A stretch of 64,000 nt of DNA from Nocardioides cavernae (GCF_016907475.1 NZ_JAFBCA010000001.1:4588001-4652000), one strand, 5' to 3'. Positions 27,689 to 36,386 are shown, counted from the stretch's first letter. Program-made: numbers and translations. Notes: a model not told the origin generated them from the sequence alone.

Positions 27689-28182
27689 AGCTCATCCTGA
27701 CCACCGCGGTCGTCGCCACCAGCCAGCTCGCACTGGTCGGTCTGGCCGTGGCACCGCAGCTCTCCGCCCGGGTCGCCGGCGACACCTACCTGGTGCGGGT
27801 GGCACCGGTGGACCCGATCGACCCGTTCCGTGGCGCGTACGTCGCACTCGACTACCCCGACCTGCGCCATGACGGGTCCCAGTCGTTCGTCGAGCCAGGC
27901 CTCGGCTCGCTGGAGGACGGGGAGTCCGGCGACGTCTACATCACGCTGGTCGAGGAGGACGGCGTCTGGGTCGGCGAGAAGTGGTCCCGCACGCGGCCGG
28001 ACGACGGCCCCTACCTCGCCTGCGACGACCGGTCGTGGCAGGTCCGGTGCGGCATCGAGAGCTGGTTCCTCCCGCAGGACGACGCAAAGCAGGCCGAGGA
28101 CCTGCTGCGCGACGGCGCGGTCGCCGAGCTGCGGGTCGACGACCGCGGCAACGCCGCCGTGGTCGACGTACGCGCTCCGTGA
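27685..28182 (+). CDS. GDYXXLXY-domain protein
   Basis: 165 aa. One N-terminal hydrophobic segment is followed by a domain with FRGAYVALDY, the motif that names the family (G-x-Y-x-x-L-x-Y). Two cysteines (YLACDDRSWQVRCG) may pair. It is translationally coupled to the DUF2157 gene. Function unknown; probably exposed outside the membrane as a partner of the DUF2157 protein. Confidence 0.85.
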   Translation: MKLILTTAVVATSQLALVGLAVAPQLSARVAGDTYLVRVAPVDPIDPFRGAYVALDYPDLRHDGSQSFVEPGLGSLEDGESGDVYITLVEEDGVWVGEKWSRTRPDDGPYLACDDRSWQVRCGIESWFLPQDDAKQAEDLLRDGAVAELRVDDRGNAAVVDVRAP

Positions 28183-28201
28183 CGGGCACTGTCGCCGGGG
28201 C

Positions 28202-28477
28202 TCAGCCCCCGGCGACCGCCGGGATCACCGAGATCTGCACGCCGTCGGGCGTGGCGGTCTCCAGCTCCTCGAGGAACCGCACGTCGTCGTTGCCGACGTA
28301 GACGTTGACGAAGCGGCGCAGCTTGCCCGCCTCGTCGAGGATGCGGCCCTTGATGCCGGAGTAGCTGGCGTCGAGGTCGTCGAGCACCGCGGCCAGGGTG
28401 TCGCCCTCGGCGCTGACCTCGGACTCACCGCCGGTGTAGGTGCGGAGGATGGTCGGGATGCGGACGGAAACACTCAT
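28202..28477 (-). CDS. ThiS/MoaD-family sulfur carrier protein, CysO-like
   Basis: 91 aa beta-grasp protein ending in the Gly-Gly tail (IPAVAGG) needed for adenylation and thiocarboxylate formation. FVNVYVGNDDVRFLEELET is typical of CysO-type carriers. It starts 15 bases after the ThrC-family gene and must share its SAM-riboswitch transcript. That context suggests it donates sulfur to the enzyme encoded next to it. An activating MoeZ/ThiF-type enzyme is not in the window. Confidence 0.88.
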   Translation of the reverse strand: MSVSVRIPTILRTYTGGESEVSAEGDTLAAVLDDLDASYSGIKGRILDEAGKLRRFVNVYVGNDDVRFLEELETATPDGVQISVIPAVAGG

Positions 28478-28492
28478 GCTTGAATCTTCCTC

Positions 28493-29776
28493 TCAGAGGA
28501 TTCCGGACGCCACGAAGGCGTCGTAGGAAGGCGCAATGGTGGCGACGGCGCCGACCCGGTCGGACACGGCGTCCAGGGTCTTGAGGCCGTGGCCGGTGTT
28601 GATCACGACGGTCTCGAGCGAGGTGTCGAGCTGGCCGCTCTCGACGAGCTTCTTCAGCACGCCGACCGTGGTGCCACCGGCGGTCTCCGTGAAGATCCCT
28701 TCGGTGCGGGCCAGCAGCACGATCGCCTCGCGAACCTCGTCATCGGTGATGTCCTCCACCGCACCGCCCGAGCGGCGACAGATGTCGAGGACGTAGATGC
28801 CGTCGGCCGGGTTGCCGATGGCCAGGCTCTTGGCGATGGTGTCGGGCTTGACCGGGCGGATCGCGTCGGTGCCGGCCTTGTAGGCGACCGAGACCGGCGA
28901 GCAGCCGGTGGCCTGGGCGCCGAAGACCTTGTAGGGCTTGTCCTCGACCAGGCCGAGGGCGATGAGCTCCTTGAAGGCCTTGTCGACCTTGGTCAGCTGC
29001 GAGCCGGACGCGACCGGGATGACGATCTGGTCGGGCAGCCGCCAGCCGAGCTGCTCGGCGATCTCGTAGCCCAGCGTCTTCGAGCCCTCGGCGTAGAAGG
29101 GGCGCACGTTGACGTTGACGAACGCCCAGCCCTCCTCCTCGCCGGCGATCTCCGACGCGAGCTTGTTGACGTCGTCGTAGTTGCCGTCGACCGCGACGAG
29201 ATGGTCGGTGAAGACGGCCGAGTTGACCTGCTTGGGCTTCTCGAGGTTGCTCGGGATGAAGACGACCGTCTTGATCCCGGCCCGGGCGCCGGCCGCGGCG
29301 ACGGCGTTGGCCAGGTTGCCGGTCGAGGGGCAGGCGAAGACCTTGGCGTCGAGCTCGCGGGCCGCGCTCAGGGCGCAGGCGACCACGCGATCCTTGAAGG
29401 AGTTGGTCGGGTTGGTCGAGTCGTCCTTGACCCACAGCTTCTCGAGGCCGAGCTCGCGGGCGAGGTTCTTCGCCTCGAGCAGCCGCGTGAAGCCGGGCTC
29501 GGTGTTGGGGCTCTGCTCGATGTCGTCGGGCACCGGCAGGAGCGCCTTGTAGCGCCAGATGTTGCGGGGGCCGGCGGCGATCTCCTCGCGGGTCACCGTC
29601 GGGAAGTCGTAGGCCACCTCGAGCGGCCCGAAGCACTCCGGACACGCGTAGGAGGGGCCGAGTGCGACCTCGTGCCCGCACTCGCGGCAGGCCAGGGCGC
29701 GGGCGTTGCCGAAGGCACCCTCGCGCAGGCCTTTCGACGGGGTGCCAGTGGTGTTCTCGTCCAACAGGGTGCTCAT
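28493..29776 (-). CDS. thrC: Threonine synthase family PLP enzyme; possibly sulfur-carrier-dependent homocysteine synthase
   Basis: 427 aa, fold-type II PLP enzyme. The PLP lysine is Lys128 in NPTNSFKDR, the phosphate-binding loop is STGNLANA, and GSQLTKVDKAF follows. A zinc-ribbon-like N-terminus has Cys30, Cys33, Cys45 and Cys48. Sequence family alone says threonine synthase (O-phosphohomoserine to threonine). The context argues otherwise: a SAM-I riboswitch lies in the leader, a CysO-like carrier follows 15 bases downstream, and hom and thrB are absent. Homocysteine formation from O-phosphohomoserine and a thiocarboxylated carrier would explain all three. ATG 29776 has AAGGAGG 6 bases upstream. 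Confidence 0.85.
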   Translation of the reverse strand: MSTLLDENTTGTPSKGLREGAFGNARALACRECGHEVALGPSYACPECFGPLEVAYDFPTVTREEIAAGPRNIWRYKALLPVPDDIEQSPNTEPGFTRLLEAKNLARELGLEKLWVKDDSTNPTNSFKDRVVACALSAARELDAKVFACPSTGNLANAVAAAGARAGIKTVVFIPSNLEKPKQVNSAVFTDHLVAVDGNYDDVNKLASEIAGEEEGWAFVNVNVRPFYAEGSKTLGYEIAEQLGWRLPDQIVIPVASGSQLTKVDKAFKELIALGLVEDKPYKVFGAQATGCSPVSVAYKAGTDAIRPVKPDTIAKSLAIGNPADGIYVLDICRRSGGAVEDITDDEVREAIVLLARTEGIFTETAGGTTVGVLKKLVESGQLDTSLETVVINTGHGLKTLDAVSDRVGAVATIAPSYDAFVASGIL

Positions 29777-29788
29777 GAAGTCCTCCTT

Positions 29789-29924
29789 CTCATCTGTCCC
29801 CGCGACTCTCGCTGGGGTCGGATTTGGCACCTGCTCCCGCGACTGCCTGCCGTGAGGCGGACAGGAGGCTCGCGGGTGGTTGCCGGGACTTCGTCGGGCC
29901 GTTCCCTCAGTCCCTCGTGATGAG
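29789..29924 (-). ncRNA. SAM-I (S-box) riboswitch
   Basis: The leader of the ThrC-family gene begins CTCATCACGAGGGACTGAGG and contains GAAGTCCCGGCAACC and GGTGCCAAATCC, then a CCCC...GGGG hairpin, and closes with GATGAG, which pairs with the first six bases (P1). This order is the S-box core. The Shine-Dalgarno AAGGAGG begins right after P1, so control at translation initiation is likely. SAM-IV was considered, but the P1/P4 order and the GAGGGACTG start fit SAM-I better. Confidence 0.88.
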
Positions 29925-29931
29925 CACGCTC

Positions 29932-29937
29932 AGCCTA
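29932..29937 (-). promoter_or_regulatory. -10 of the riboswitch/thrC transcript
   Basis: TAGGCT on the minus strand; transcription would start about 7 bases on, just before the riboswitch P1. The matching -35 position (around 29955-29960) falls inside the triple operator-like repeat. Confidence 0.6.
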
Positions 29938-29949
29938 GGCAGGCCGTCT

Positions 29950-29978
29950 CACGATGTGCACATCGTGTCCACGATGTG
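29950..29978. promoter_or_regulatory. Triple inverted half-site array at the thrC promoter
   Basis: Three 9-mers in alternating orientation: CACGATGTG, CACATCGTG, two bases, CACGATGTG. The first two form a perfect 18-bp palindrome and the last two a near-perfect one. It covers the predicted -35 of the riboswitch transcript, so a DNA-binding repressor or activator is expected. Confidence 0.75.
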
Positions 29979-30002
29979 GTCCGGACGGCGTCCGCGGTGC
30001 GG

Positions 30003-30833
30003 TCAGCGGCGAGCGGAGAGAGCGGTCAGGAGCTCGACGACGCCCTGAGGTCCGTCGACGACCACGTCGGCGAGCCGGACAAGGTCCGGCTGCTCGGTCG
30101 AGGCCGAGCACACGACCAGGCCGGGCAGGCCCTCGGCACGGAGCGAGCGGACCGCCTCGAACGCCTCGACGTCGCCGAGGTCGTCGCCGCCGAAGACCAC
30201 CCCGGTGGCCTCCTGCTCGGCGACGAAGGCCCGCAGGGCATGGCCCTTGTGCATGTCACCCGAGCGCACCTCGATGACGTTGCGACCGGGCTCGATCGTG
30301 AGGTGGTGGCGCTCGGCGAGGGCGGAGATCGGCTTCACCAGCCGCTCGAAGGTGCCGGCCGGGTCGTCCATGCGGCGGGTGTGCACCGCGACCGCGAGGC
30401 CCTTCTCCTCGACGTACGCCCCGGTGGCGTCGGCGCTGCGCAGGACGGACGGCAGCTCGCGCTCGAAGCTCGCCAGCCCCGCCGGCGGCCGCGGCGACCG
30501 GATGCGCTGCTCGGTGGCCGACCAGCGCTCGTTGCCGTACTGGCCGAACACGAACAGCTCGGCACCGCGGTCGAGCATGGCGTTGCCGAGCGCGTCGAGG
30601 TCACCCATGGCGATGGCCTGGCGCGCCGGGCGACCGGTGATCACCGCGACCGCGCGCACCGCCTCGGCGAGCTCGAGCAGCGCGCCCGGGGCCGCGGGGT
30701 GCAGTCGGGCCGCCTCGGGGTCGTCGACCACCGGCGACAGCGTGCCGTCGAAGTCGAGGCCCACGACCACGCCGTCGAGGACGTCGCGTACGGCGTCGTA
30801 GTGGGCGCGCGCGTCGTCGGAGGTGAACTCCAT
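30003..30833 (-). CDS. otsB: Trehalose-6-phosphate phosphatase
   Basis: 276 aa HAD-superfamily phosphatase. Motif I is VGLDFDGTLSPVVDD with the nucleophilic Asp and the general-acid Asp, motif II is ITGRPA, and motif IV is VVFGGDDLGDVEAF. These match OtsB, which releases trehalose from trehalose-6-phosphate. The partner otsA is 1.2 kb away on the other strand, so the pair is not an operon here. No clear ribosome binding site was seen before ATG 30833. Confidence 0.93.
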   Translation of the reverse strand: MEFTSDDARAHYDAVRDVLDGVVVGLDFDGTLSPVVDDPEAARLHPAAPGALLELAEAVRAVAVITGRPARQAIAMGDLDALGNAMLDRGAELFVFGQYGNERWSATEQRIRSPRPPAGLASFERELPSVLRSADATGAYVEEKGLAVAVHTRRMDDPAGTFERLVKPISALAERHHLTIEPGRNVIEVRSGDMHKGHALRAFVAEQEATGVVFGGDDLGDVEAFEAVRSLRAEGLPGLVVCSASTEQPDLVRLADVVVDGPQGVVELLTALSARR

Positions 30834-30910
30834 GGGTCAACCCAACCACGTGCGGCGCACGTGCGCCGACCCTGCCCGCGGTTGCACCGGGGCGAGGGAA
30901 GCCAGAGGGG

Positions 30911-31453
30911 TCAGCGCGGGGCGTCGGCGGTGAGGATGATGGTGAGCCGGTCGCGCTTCATCACGCCGACGGCCGGCGCCGTGCGCTTGATCCCCAGGTC
31001 GAGGGCGAGCTGCTTGCCGGCGGCCTTGAGCCGGGGCGGGAAGTAGACGGTGCTGGTGGGGATGAGGCCCTGCCAGTTGTCCTCGCCGACCACGGCCCAG
31101 CCGACACCGGTGGCCTTCGTGGCGGTCTCGGCGGCGAGCCCCCGGATGCCGGAGTTGTTGTAGACCTCGACGTAGACCTCGCCCCGCTTGACCTGCGGCT
31201 TGGGCTTGGGCTCGGGCGACGGCGTCTCGGCCTCCGTCGGGGTCGGCTCGGCGCTGGGCGTCTGGTCGGCGCTGGCGATCGTGGCCGTGTCGACGCGGCG
31301 CTCGGTCGGCGCCTGGTCGCGGGTCGCGACGAAGGTGATCGAGGCCATCGCGACGGCGAGGACCGACAGCATCACGAGCGGGGACGGGAAGGCCACGCCG
31401 CGCTCGTCACGACGACGGGGCGCGGGTCGGCCGGGGCTGGGGAAGGAGGCCAT
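30911..31453 (-). CDS. LytR C-terminal domain protein
   Basis: 180 aa from ATG 31453. A basic N-terminus, one membrane segment (VMLSVLAVAMASITFVAT), a Pro/Thr/Glu-rich linker, then a LytR_C domain containing VEVYNNSGIRGLAAETATK and TVYFPPRLKAAGKQLA. The domain sits outside the membrane and occurs alone or in LytR-CpsA-Psr cell-wall ligases. There is no catalytic LCP domain, so a wall-associated accessory role is likely. Confidence 0.82.
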   Translation of the reverse strand: MASFPSPGRPAPRRRDERGVAFPSPLVMLSVLAVAMASITFVATRDQAPTERRVDTATIASADQTPSAEPTPTEAETPSPEPKPKPQVKRGEVYVEVYNNSGIRGLAAETATKATGVGWAVVGEDNWQGLIPTSTVYFPPRLKAAGKQLALDLGIKRTAPAVGVMKRDRLTIILTADAPR

Positions 31454-31503
31454 GGGGAAGGTGACCAATCGTGAGAGGGCGGGCCGTGGAGTCAGAGGTG
31501 GTG

Positions 31504-31797
31504 TCAGATCTCGAACCCGAGGCGGCGCGCCGAGCGCTGCCGCTGGCGGGAGGCCCGCAGCCGACGGAGGCGGCGTACGAGCAGCGGGTCGGCCTCGAGC
31601 GCCTCGGGACGGTCGATCAGCGCGTTGAGGACCTGGTAGTAGCGGGTGGAGGACATGTCGAACTTCTCGCGGACGGCCTGCTCCTTGGCACCGGCGTACT
31701 TCCACCAGTGCCGCTCGAACTCGAGGATGTCGCCGTCGCGCTCGCTCAGCCCGGCAGCAGCCTCCTGCTGGGCTGTGATGTGCTCGGCTGCGTCCAT
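31504..31797 (-). CDS. DUF3263 protein
   Basis: 97 aa. The DUF3263 core is [24 protein letters not shown] with [17 protein letters not shown]. The second part reads as a helix-turn-helix-like segment, so DNA binding is possible. The C-terminus is strongly basic. ATG 31797 with GGAGGAG 8 bases upstream is preferred over GTG 31821. It is often found next to a LytR_C protein in actinobacteria, as here. Confidence 0.85.
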   Translation of the reverse strand: MDAAEHITAQQEAAAGLSERDGDILEFERHWWKYAGAKEQAVREKFDMSSTRYYQVLNALIDRPEALEADPLLVRRLRRLRASRQRQRSARRLGFEI

Positions 31798-31822
31798 CGG
31801 ACATCTCCTCCTCGACCCCACA

Positions 31823-31879
31823 CCACCCGTGACCGGGTGGACGAGGACGAGTCTAGGCGACGAACGACAACGATGTCAT
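31823..31879 (-). promoter_or_regulatory. DUF3263 gene promoter and leader hairpin
   Basis: On the minus strand ATGACA (31874-31879) and TAGACT (31850-31855) are 18 bases apart. The leader then carries a hairpin, CCACCCG/CGGGTGG with a 4-base loop (31823-31840), before GGAGGAG. The gene therefore has a leadered transcript, unlike many in this window. Confidence 0.5.
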
Positions 31880-32011
31880 TCGCCTCCGGCGAGTCGTCTG
31901 GACAAAACCTGCGCCGGACTCGTGGAGCGCTCCGGCGGCCCGCCCGGACCGAGTCCGCGGGGACACCGCGGGGTGGTCTGCGTCTCACCGCCCGTCGCTA
32001 GGGTTGCGGAC

Positions 32012-33451
32012 GTGAGTGCAGCGGCGCAGGCAGACCTCGTGATCGTGGCCAACCGGCTGCCCGTGGACCGGGTGCGCCAGCCGGACGGCTCGGTGTCGTG
32101 GCGGCCCTCCCCCGGCGGGCTCGTGACCGCCCTCGAGCCGGTGCTGCGGGCCAACGACGGCGCGTGGATCGGCTGGCCGGGCTCGGCCGACGACGAGTTC
32201 GAGCCGTTCGAGGAGAACGGGCTCTCCCTGATCCCGGTCGCGTTGAGCGCCCGGGAGGTCGAGGAGTTCTACGAGGGGTTCTCCAACGGCACGCTCTGGC
32301 CGCTCTACCACGACGTCATCGCCAAGCCGGAGTTCCACCGCGAGTGGTGGGACTCCTACGTCACGGTCAACCAGCGCTTCGCCGACCGGGCGGCCGAGGT
32401 GGCGGCGGAGGGGGCCACGGTCTGGGTGCAGGACTACCAGCTCCAGCTGGTGCCGCAGATGCTGCGTGCGTCGAGGCCTGACCTGCGGATCGGGTTCTAC
32501 CTCCACATCCCCTTCCCGCCGGCCGAGCTCTTCTCGCAGCTGCCGTGGCGCCGCCAGATCCTCGAGGGGCTCCTGGGCGCGGACCTGATCGGCTTCCAGC
32601 TGCCGGGTGCGGCCGCGAACTTCGTACGCCTCGTACGCAGCCGGGTGGGCCACAAGACCCACCGCGACACCATCTACCTCCCGGACGGTCGGCCCGTGAG
32701 GGCGACCGCGTTCCCGATCTCGATCGACACGGCCGGGTTCGAGGAGCTGGCCCGCTCGGAGGCGGTGGAGGAGCGGGCCGCCGAGATCCGCGAGGCCCTC
32801 GGCAACCCGCGGCGGATCTTTCTCGGCGTCGACCGGCTCGACTACACCAAGGGCATCTACTCCCGGCTGCGGGCGTTCGGCGAGCTGGTGCGCGACGGGC
32901 ACCTCGACGTGGAGGACGCCGTCTTCGTGCAGGTCGCGACGCCCTCCCGCGAGCGCGTGGAGCAGTACCGCATCCTTCGCGACGACATCGAGATGCTCGT
33001 CGGACGGATCAACGGCGACCACGGCAAGATCGGCAACCCCGCCATCCACTACCTGCACAACTCCTACCCCCGCGAGGAGATGGCCGCGTTCTACCGGGCG
33101 GCCGACATCATGGTGGTGACGCCGTTCCGCGACGGGATGAACCTCGTCGCCAAGGAGTACGTCGCCTGCCGCTTCGAGGACGACGGCGCCTTGGTGCTCT
33201 CGGAGTTCGCCGGCGCGGCACAGGAGCTGCGGCAGGCCTGGCTGGTCAACCCCTACGACATCGACGGCATGAAGTCCGCGCTGCTCGACGCCTTCGCCGC
33301 GGACAAGAAGGAGACCTCCCGGCGGATGCGGGCGATGCGCAGGACCGTCGTCCACCACGACGTGGCGAAGTGGGCCGCCGACTTCCTCCGCGAGCTCGAG
33401 GACCTGCCCGAGCACCACGACAAGACGGTGCGCGAGTCACGCTCGCGCTGA
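32012..33451 (+). CDS. otsA: Trehalose-6-phosphate synthase
   Basis: 479 aa GT20 glycosyltransferase. [11 protein letters not shown] at the N-terminus, the [14 protein letters not shown] loop, [18 protein letters not shown] and [16 protein letters not shown] are the family's donor- and acceptor-site motifs. It makes trehalose-6-phosphate from UDP- or GDP-glucose and glucose-6-phosphate. GTG 32012 is chosen because TAGGGT (31999-32004) lies 7 bases before it and homology begins there; a 122-codon in-frame extension upstream is not coding. Confidence 0.94.
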   Translation: MSAAAQADLVIVANRLPVDRVRQPDGSVSWRPSPGGLVTALEPVLRANDGAWIGWPGSADDEFEPFEENGLSLIPVALSAREVEEFYEGFSNGTLWPLYHDVIAKPEFHREWWDSYVTVNQRFADRAAEVAAEGATVWVQDYQLQLVPQMLRASRPDLRIGFYLHIPFPPAELFSQLPWRRQILEGLLGADLIGFQLPGAAANFVRLVRSRVGHKTHRDTIYLPDGRPVRATAFPISIDTAGFEELARSEAVEERAAEIREALGNPRRIFLGVDRLDYTKGIYSRLRAFGELVRDGHLDVEDAVFVQVATPSRERVEQYRILRDDIEMLVGRINGDHGKIGNPAIHYLHNSYPREEMAAFYRAADIMVVTPFRDGMNLVAKEYVACRFEDDGALVLSEFAGAAQELRQAWLVNPYDIDGMKSALLDAFAADKKETSRRMRAMRRTVVHHDVAKWAADFLRELEDLPEHHDKTVRESRSR

Positions 33452-33473
33452 GCGCCCCGGTCCCCCGCTCGGC

Positions 33474-35036
33474 TCAGGCCGAGGTGCGTCGTGCCGGCGC
33501 GGTCTCGTCCTGGGCGACCATGATCGCCTCGATCTCGCTCACCAGGTCCGCGCCGAGGCGCGGCCAGGTCGGGTCGTAGCCGTAGACCTCACCGAGGCCC
33601 ATCGCGGACCGCGTGCCGTCGAGGATGTCGATGTCGCGCGGCGCGATCAGGCCGGGGTGGACGACACCGATCGCCTCGGAGACCTTGAGCAGGTCGCGGC
33701 GCAACGAGCGGACGTAGTTGGCCGCCCGCACGCTCTTGAGGCCCACGTCGAGGCCGCGGGTGTAGCGGGGGTTCTGCGTCGCGATGCCGACCGGGCAGTG
33801 GTCGGTGTGGCACTTCTGGGCCTGGATGCAGCCGATCGACAGCATCGCCTCGCGGCCCACGCTGACCATGTCGGCGCCGAGCGCGAACGCGACGACGGCG
33901 TTCTCCGGCACGCCGAGCTTGCCCGCGCCGACGAACACGACGTCGTCGCTGAGGCCGGCGGCCGCGAACCGGCGCCACACCTCGCTGAAGCCGATGCGGA
34001 ACGGGTAGGCCACGGAGTCGGCGAAGATCATCGGCGCGGCGCCCGTGCCGCCCTCGCCCCCGTCGACGTTGACGAAGTCGACGCCGCGGGTCCCGGACCC
34101 CATCTCCTGGACGAGCTCGTCCCACATCGTGAGGTTGCCGACCGCCGACTTGATCCCGACCGGCAGGCCGGTGGCCTGCGCCACGGACTCGACGAAGTCG
34201 AGCATGGAGTCGATGTCGTGGAAGACGGTGTGGCGGCTGGGTGACGCGCAGTCCTTGCCCTCCTCGATGCCACGGATCTCGGCGATCTCCCTGCTCACCT
34301 TCTCGCCGGGGAGCATGCCGCCGAGCCCGGGCTTGGCGCCCTGGCTGAGCTTGACCTCGATCGCGCGCACCGGTGCCGACTGCACCACGTCGACGAGCCG
34401 CGCCATGTCGAAGCGGCCGTGCTCGTCGCGGCAGCCGAAGTAGGAGGTGCCGATCTGGAAGACGATGTCGCCGCCGTTGCGGTGGTGGGGCGAGAGGGCG
34501 CCCTCGCCGGTGTTCTGGAAGCAGCCGGCCATGGCCGCGCCCTTGTTGAGCGACTCGATGGCCTTGCCCGACAGCGCGCCGAAGCTCATGCCGGAGATGT
34601 TGACGACCGAGGAGGGCCGGAAGGCGTGCGTACGACCGCGCGCGGCGCCCATCACCTTGGCACAGGGCAGCACGATCTCCTCCTGCGCGTGCGGCATCGT
34701 GGCCGCCCCCGGACCGGTGAAGGTGCGGTGCTTGATGATCGGGTAGCCCTCGACCCGCTCCACGTCGTTGTCGGTGCCGAAGCCGAAGTAGTTGTTCTCC
34801 AGCTTGGAGCTGGCGTAGATCCAGCGACGCTGGTCACGGCTGAACGGGCGCTCCTCGTCGTTGCTGGTGACGATGTACTGCCGCAGCTCGGGCCCGAACC
34901 TCTCCAGGAAGAAGCGGGCGTGCCCGATCACCGGGAAGTTGCGGACGATCGCGTGCTTCGTCTGGACCAGGTCGTGCACGGTCGTCGCGGCCGCCGCCGC
35001 TGCCGTGCCGCCGAGGATGGCGTACCTCCACTTCAT
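33474..35036 (-). CDS. FMN-binding glutamate-synthase-family protein
   Basis: 520 aa. One N-terminal hydrophobic segment precedes a GltS FMN-binding barrel: NISGMSFGALSGKAIESLNKG, LSQGAKPGLGGMLPGEKV and VDGGEGGTGAAP. The cysteine motif IGCIQAQKCHTDHCPVG (C-x5-C-x4-C) fits a 3Fe-4S cluster. It lacks the amidotransferase domain of true glutamate synthase, so ammonia- or other-substrate chemistry is possible. It lies tail to tail with otsA, 22 bases apart. TAGGAA 6 bases before the ATG is a weak leaderless pattern. Confidence 0.87.
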   Translation of the reverse strand: MKWRYAILGGTAAAAAATTVHDLVQTKHAIVRNFPVIGHARFFLERFGPELRQYIVTSNDEERPFSRDQRRWIYASSKLENNYFGFGTDNDVERVEGYPIIKHRTFTGPGAATMPHAQEEIVLPCAKVMGAARGRTHAFRPSSVVNISGMSFGALSGKAIESLNKGAAMAGCFQNTGEGALSPHHRNGGDIVFQIGTSYFGCRDEHGRFDMARLVDVVQSAPVRAIEVKLSQGAKPGLGGMLPGEKVSREIAEIRGIEEGKDCASPSRHTVFHDIDSMLDFVESVAQATGLPVGIKSAVGNLTMWDELVQEMGSGTRGVDFVNVDGGEGGTGAAPMIFADSVAYPFRIGFSEVWRRFAAAGLSDDVVFVGAGKLGVPENAVVAFALGADMVSVGREAMLSIGCIQAQKCHTDHCPVGIATQNPRYTRGLDVGLKSVRAANYVRSLRRDLLKVSEAIGVVHPGLIAPRDIDILDGTRSAMGLGEVYGYDPTWPRLGADLVSEIEAIMVAQDETAPARRTSA

Positions 35037-35095
35037 GACCCGTTCCTAGCCCTCCCGTGACGCGTTGTCGAGGACGGACCGTCCCGATGGAGGGG

Positions 35096-35812
35096 TCAGG
35101 CGAGCTCCCCGCGCGCGATGCTCACCCCTGAGTGGGTGGGGTCGCCGTCGTCGGGCTCGACCGAGATGTCGACGATGCGGTAGCCCTCGTCGATCAGGTC
35201 CATGGGGACGGCGAACTCGCCCTCGTCGCCCGAGGCGAGCAGGCCGATGGAGATCATCCGCTCGCCGTCGACGTTGATCAGCCACACCTCGTGCACGCCG
35301 GGCTCGTCGCCGAGCTCGCTCGCGCTGACCCGGATGGTGAAGGTGTCGTCGGTCTTCACGGCGCTCGCCTCGCCGCGCCCGGCGTCGCTGTCGAGGGCGG
35401 TGAGAGGGGTCGCGGCCACGACGGTCCCGGTGTCCGCCGGCGGGTCGACCGCCTCAGGCGGCTCGTCCGTCCCCGTGCCGAGGCGCCCGAGACCGACTCC
35501 GGCCAGGAGGGCGAGCGCGGCGGCGACGCCGGCCAGCCACAGCGGTACGCCGCGTCGGGACGTCGGCTCCGCGCGGACGGGCAGCGGGGCCGGCGGGGCG
35601 TCGCCCGACCGGACCTCCGCCAGCACCTGCGCGCGCAGCTCAGCGGGGGGCGGGACCAGGGCGTCGGCGCCGGCGCGGCGGCGTACGCCGGTGAACGCGG
35701 CGACCAGCCCTGCGCACTCGGGGCACGTCTCGACGTGCTCACGCACGTCGACGGGGCCGTCCGTGGGGTCGAGGGCGAGCCCGGCGAGCTGCTCGGGATC
35801 AACGTGACTCAT
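35096..35812 (-). CDS. RskA-type anti-sigma factor
   Basis: 238 aa. The N-terminal zinc anti-sigma motif is His26-x3-Cys30-x2-Cys33. One membrane helix (about residues 91-110) is followed by an extracytoplasmic RskA domain ending VEPDDGDPTHSGVSIARGEL. It overlaps the sigma gene by 14 bases. It should hold the adjacent ECF sigma factor at the membrane and release it on regulated proteolysis. The nearby fasciclin gene supports a SigK/RskA assignment. Confidence 0.87.
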   Translation of the reverse strand: MSHVDPEQLAGLALDPTDGPVDVREHVETCPECAGLVAAFTGVRRRAGADALVPPPAELRAQVLAEVRSGDAPPAPLPVRAEPTSRRGVPLWLAGVAAALALLAGVGLGRLGTGTDEPPEAVDPPADTGTVVAATPLTALDSDAGRGEASAVKTDDTFTIRVSASELGDEPGVHEVWLINVDGERMISIGLLASGDEGEFAVPMDLIDEGYRIVDISVEPDDGDPTHSGVSIARGELA

Positions 35813-36386
35813 GGCGCACCCCCTCGAGCTGCTCGTGGAGCTTCATCAGGCCACGGCGGACGTGGCTCTTCACGGTGCCGAGCGGCAGGCCGACCTTCTC
35901 GGCGATCTCGGCGTGGCTGCGCTCCTCCCAGAAGGCGAGGAACACGATGGTGCGGCGGGGGTCGGGCAGGTCCTCGACTGCTTGCCTCACGACCAGTTGT
36001 TCGGCGACGTCCTGGTCGGCGGACAGGTGCAGGTCGTGCGTGCTCGGCAGCGACACCACTGCAGCGACCTTCGCTGCGTCGCGGGCGCGGGCCGCTCGTA
36101 CGTCGGCGACCTTGTGGCGGGCGATCCCCACCAGCCAGGCCGGGAGGGCGGAGGGGCTCGGGGTCAGCGTGTGGCGGCTGCGCCACGCAGCGACGAACAC
36201 CTGCTGGGTGACATCCTCCGCGTCGTGGCTGTCGCGCAGGGCACGGAGGGCGTAGGTGTGCACGAGCGCCGACCAGCGGTCGTAGACCTCCTCGAGGGCG
36301 GTCTCGTCGCCGGCGACGAGACGAGTGGCGAGCGCGTGGACGCCGGCGTCCTGCTCGTCCTCGAACGCCATCGCCTCGGTCACCAC
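35799..36386 (-). CDS. ECF sigma factor, SigK-like
   Basis: 195 aa. Region 2 is VYDRWSALVHTYALRALRDSHDAEDVTQQVFVAAWR and region 4 is LPDPRRTIVFLAFWEERSHAEIAEKVGLPLGTVKSHVRRGL (given in overlapping parts; only key segments matter). GTG 36386 is chosen because TACGGT lies 6 bases upstream (36393-36398); a start 17 codons earlier lacks support. Cotranscribed with the RskA-type anti-sigma factor. A likely target is the fasciclin gene immediately upstream, which has a SigK-like promoter. Confidence 0.86.
   Translation of the reverse strand: MVTEAMAFEDEQDAGVHALATRLVAGDETALEEVYDRWSALVHTYALRALRDSHDAEDVTQQVFVAAWRSRHTLTPSPSALPAWLVGIARHKVADVRAARARDAAKVAAVVSLPSTHDLHLSADQDVAEQLVVRQAVEDLPDPRRTIVFLAFWEERSHAEIAEKVGLPLGTVKSHVRRGLMKLHEQLEGVRHESR

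Noticed and set aside
29789..29924. SAM-IV riboswitch
   Set aside because: The GAGGGACTG...GAAGTCCCGGCAACC core, the P4 hairpin after GGTGCCAAATCC and the closing P1 follow SAM-I order.
31646..32011. In-frame extension of otsA by 122 codons
   Set aside because: It would overlap the DUF3263 gene and its promoter; homology begins at GTG 32012, which has a -10 hexamer 7 bases upstream.
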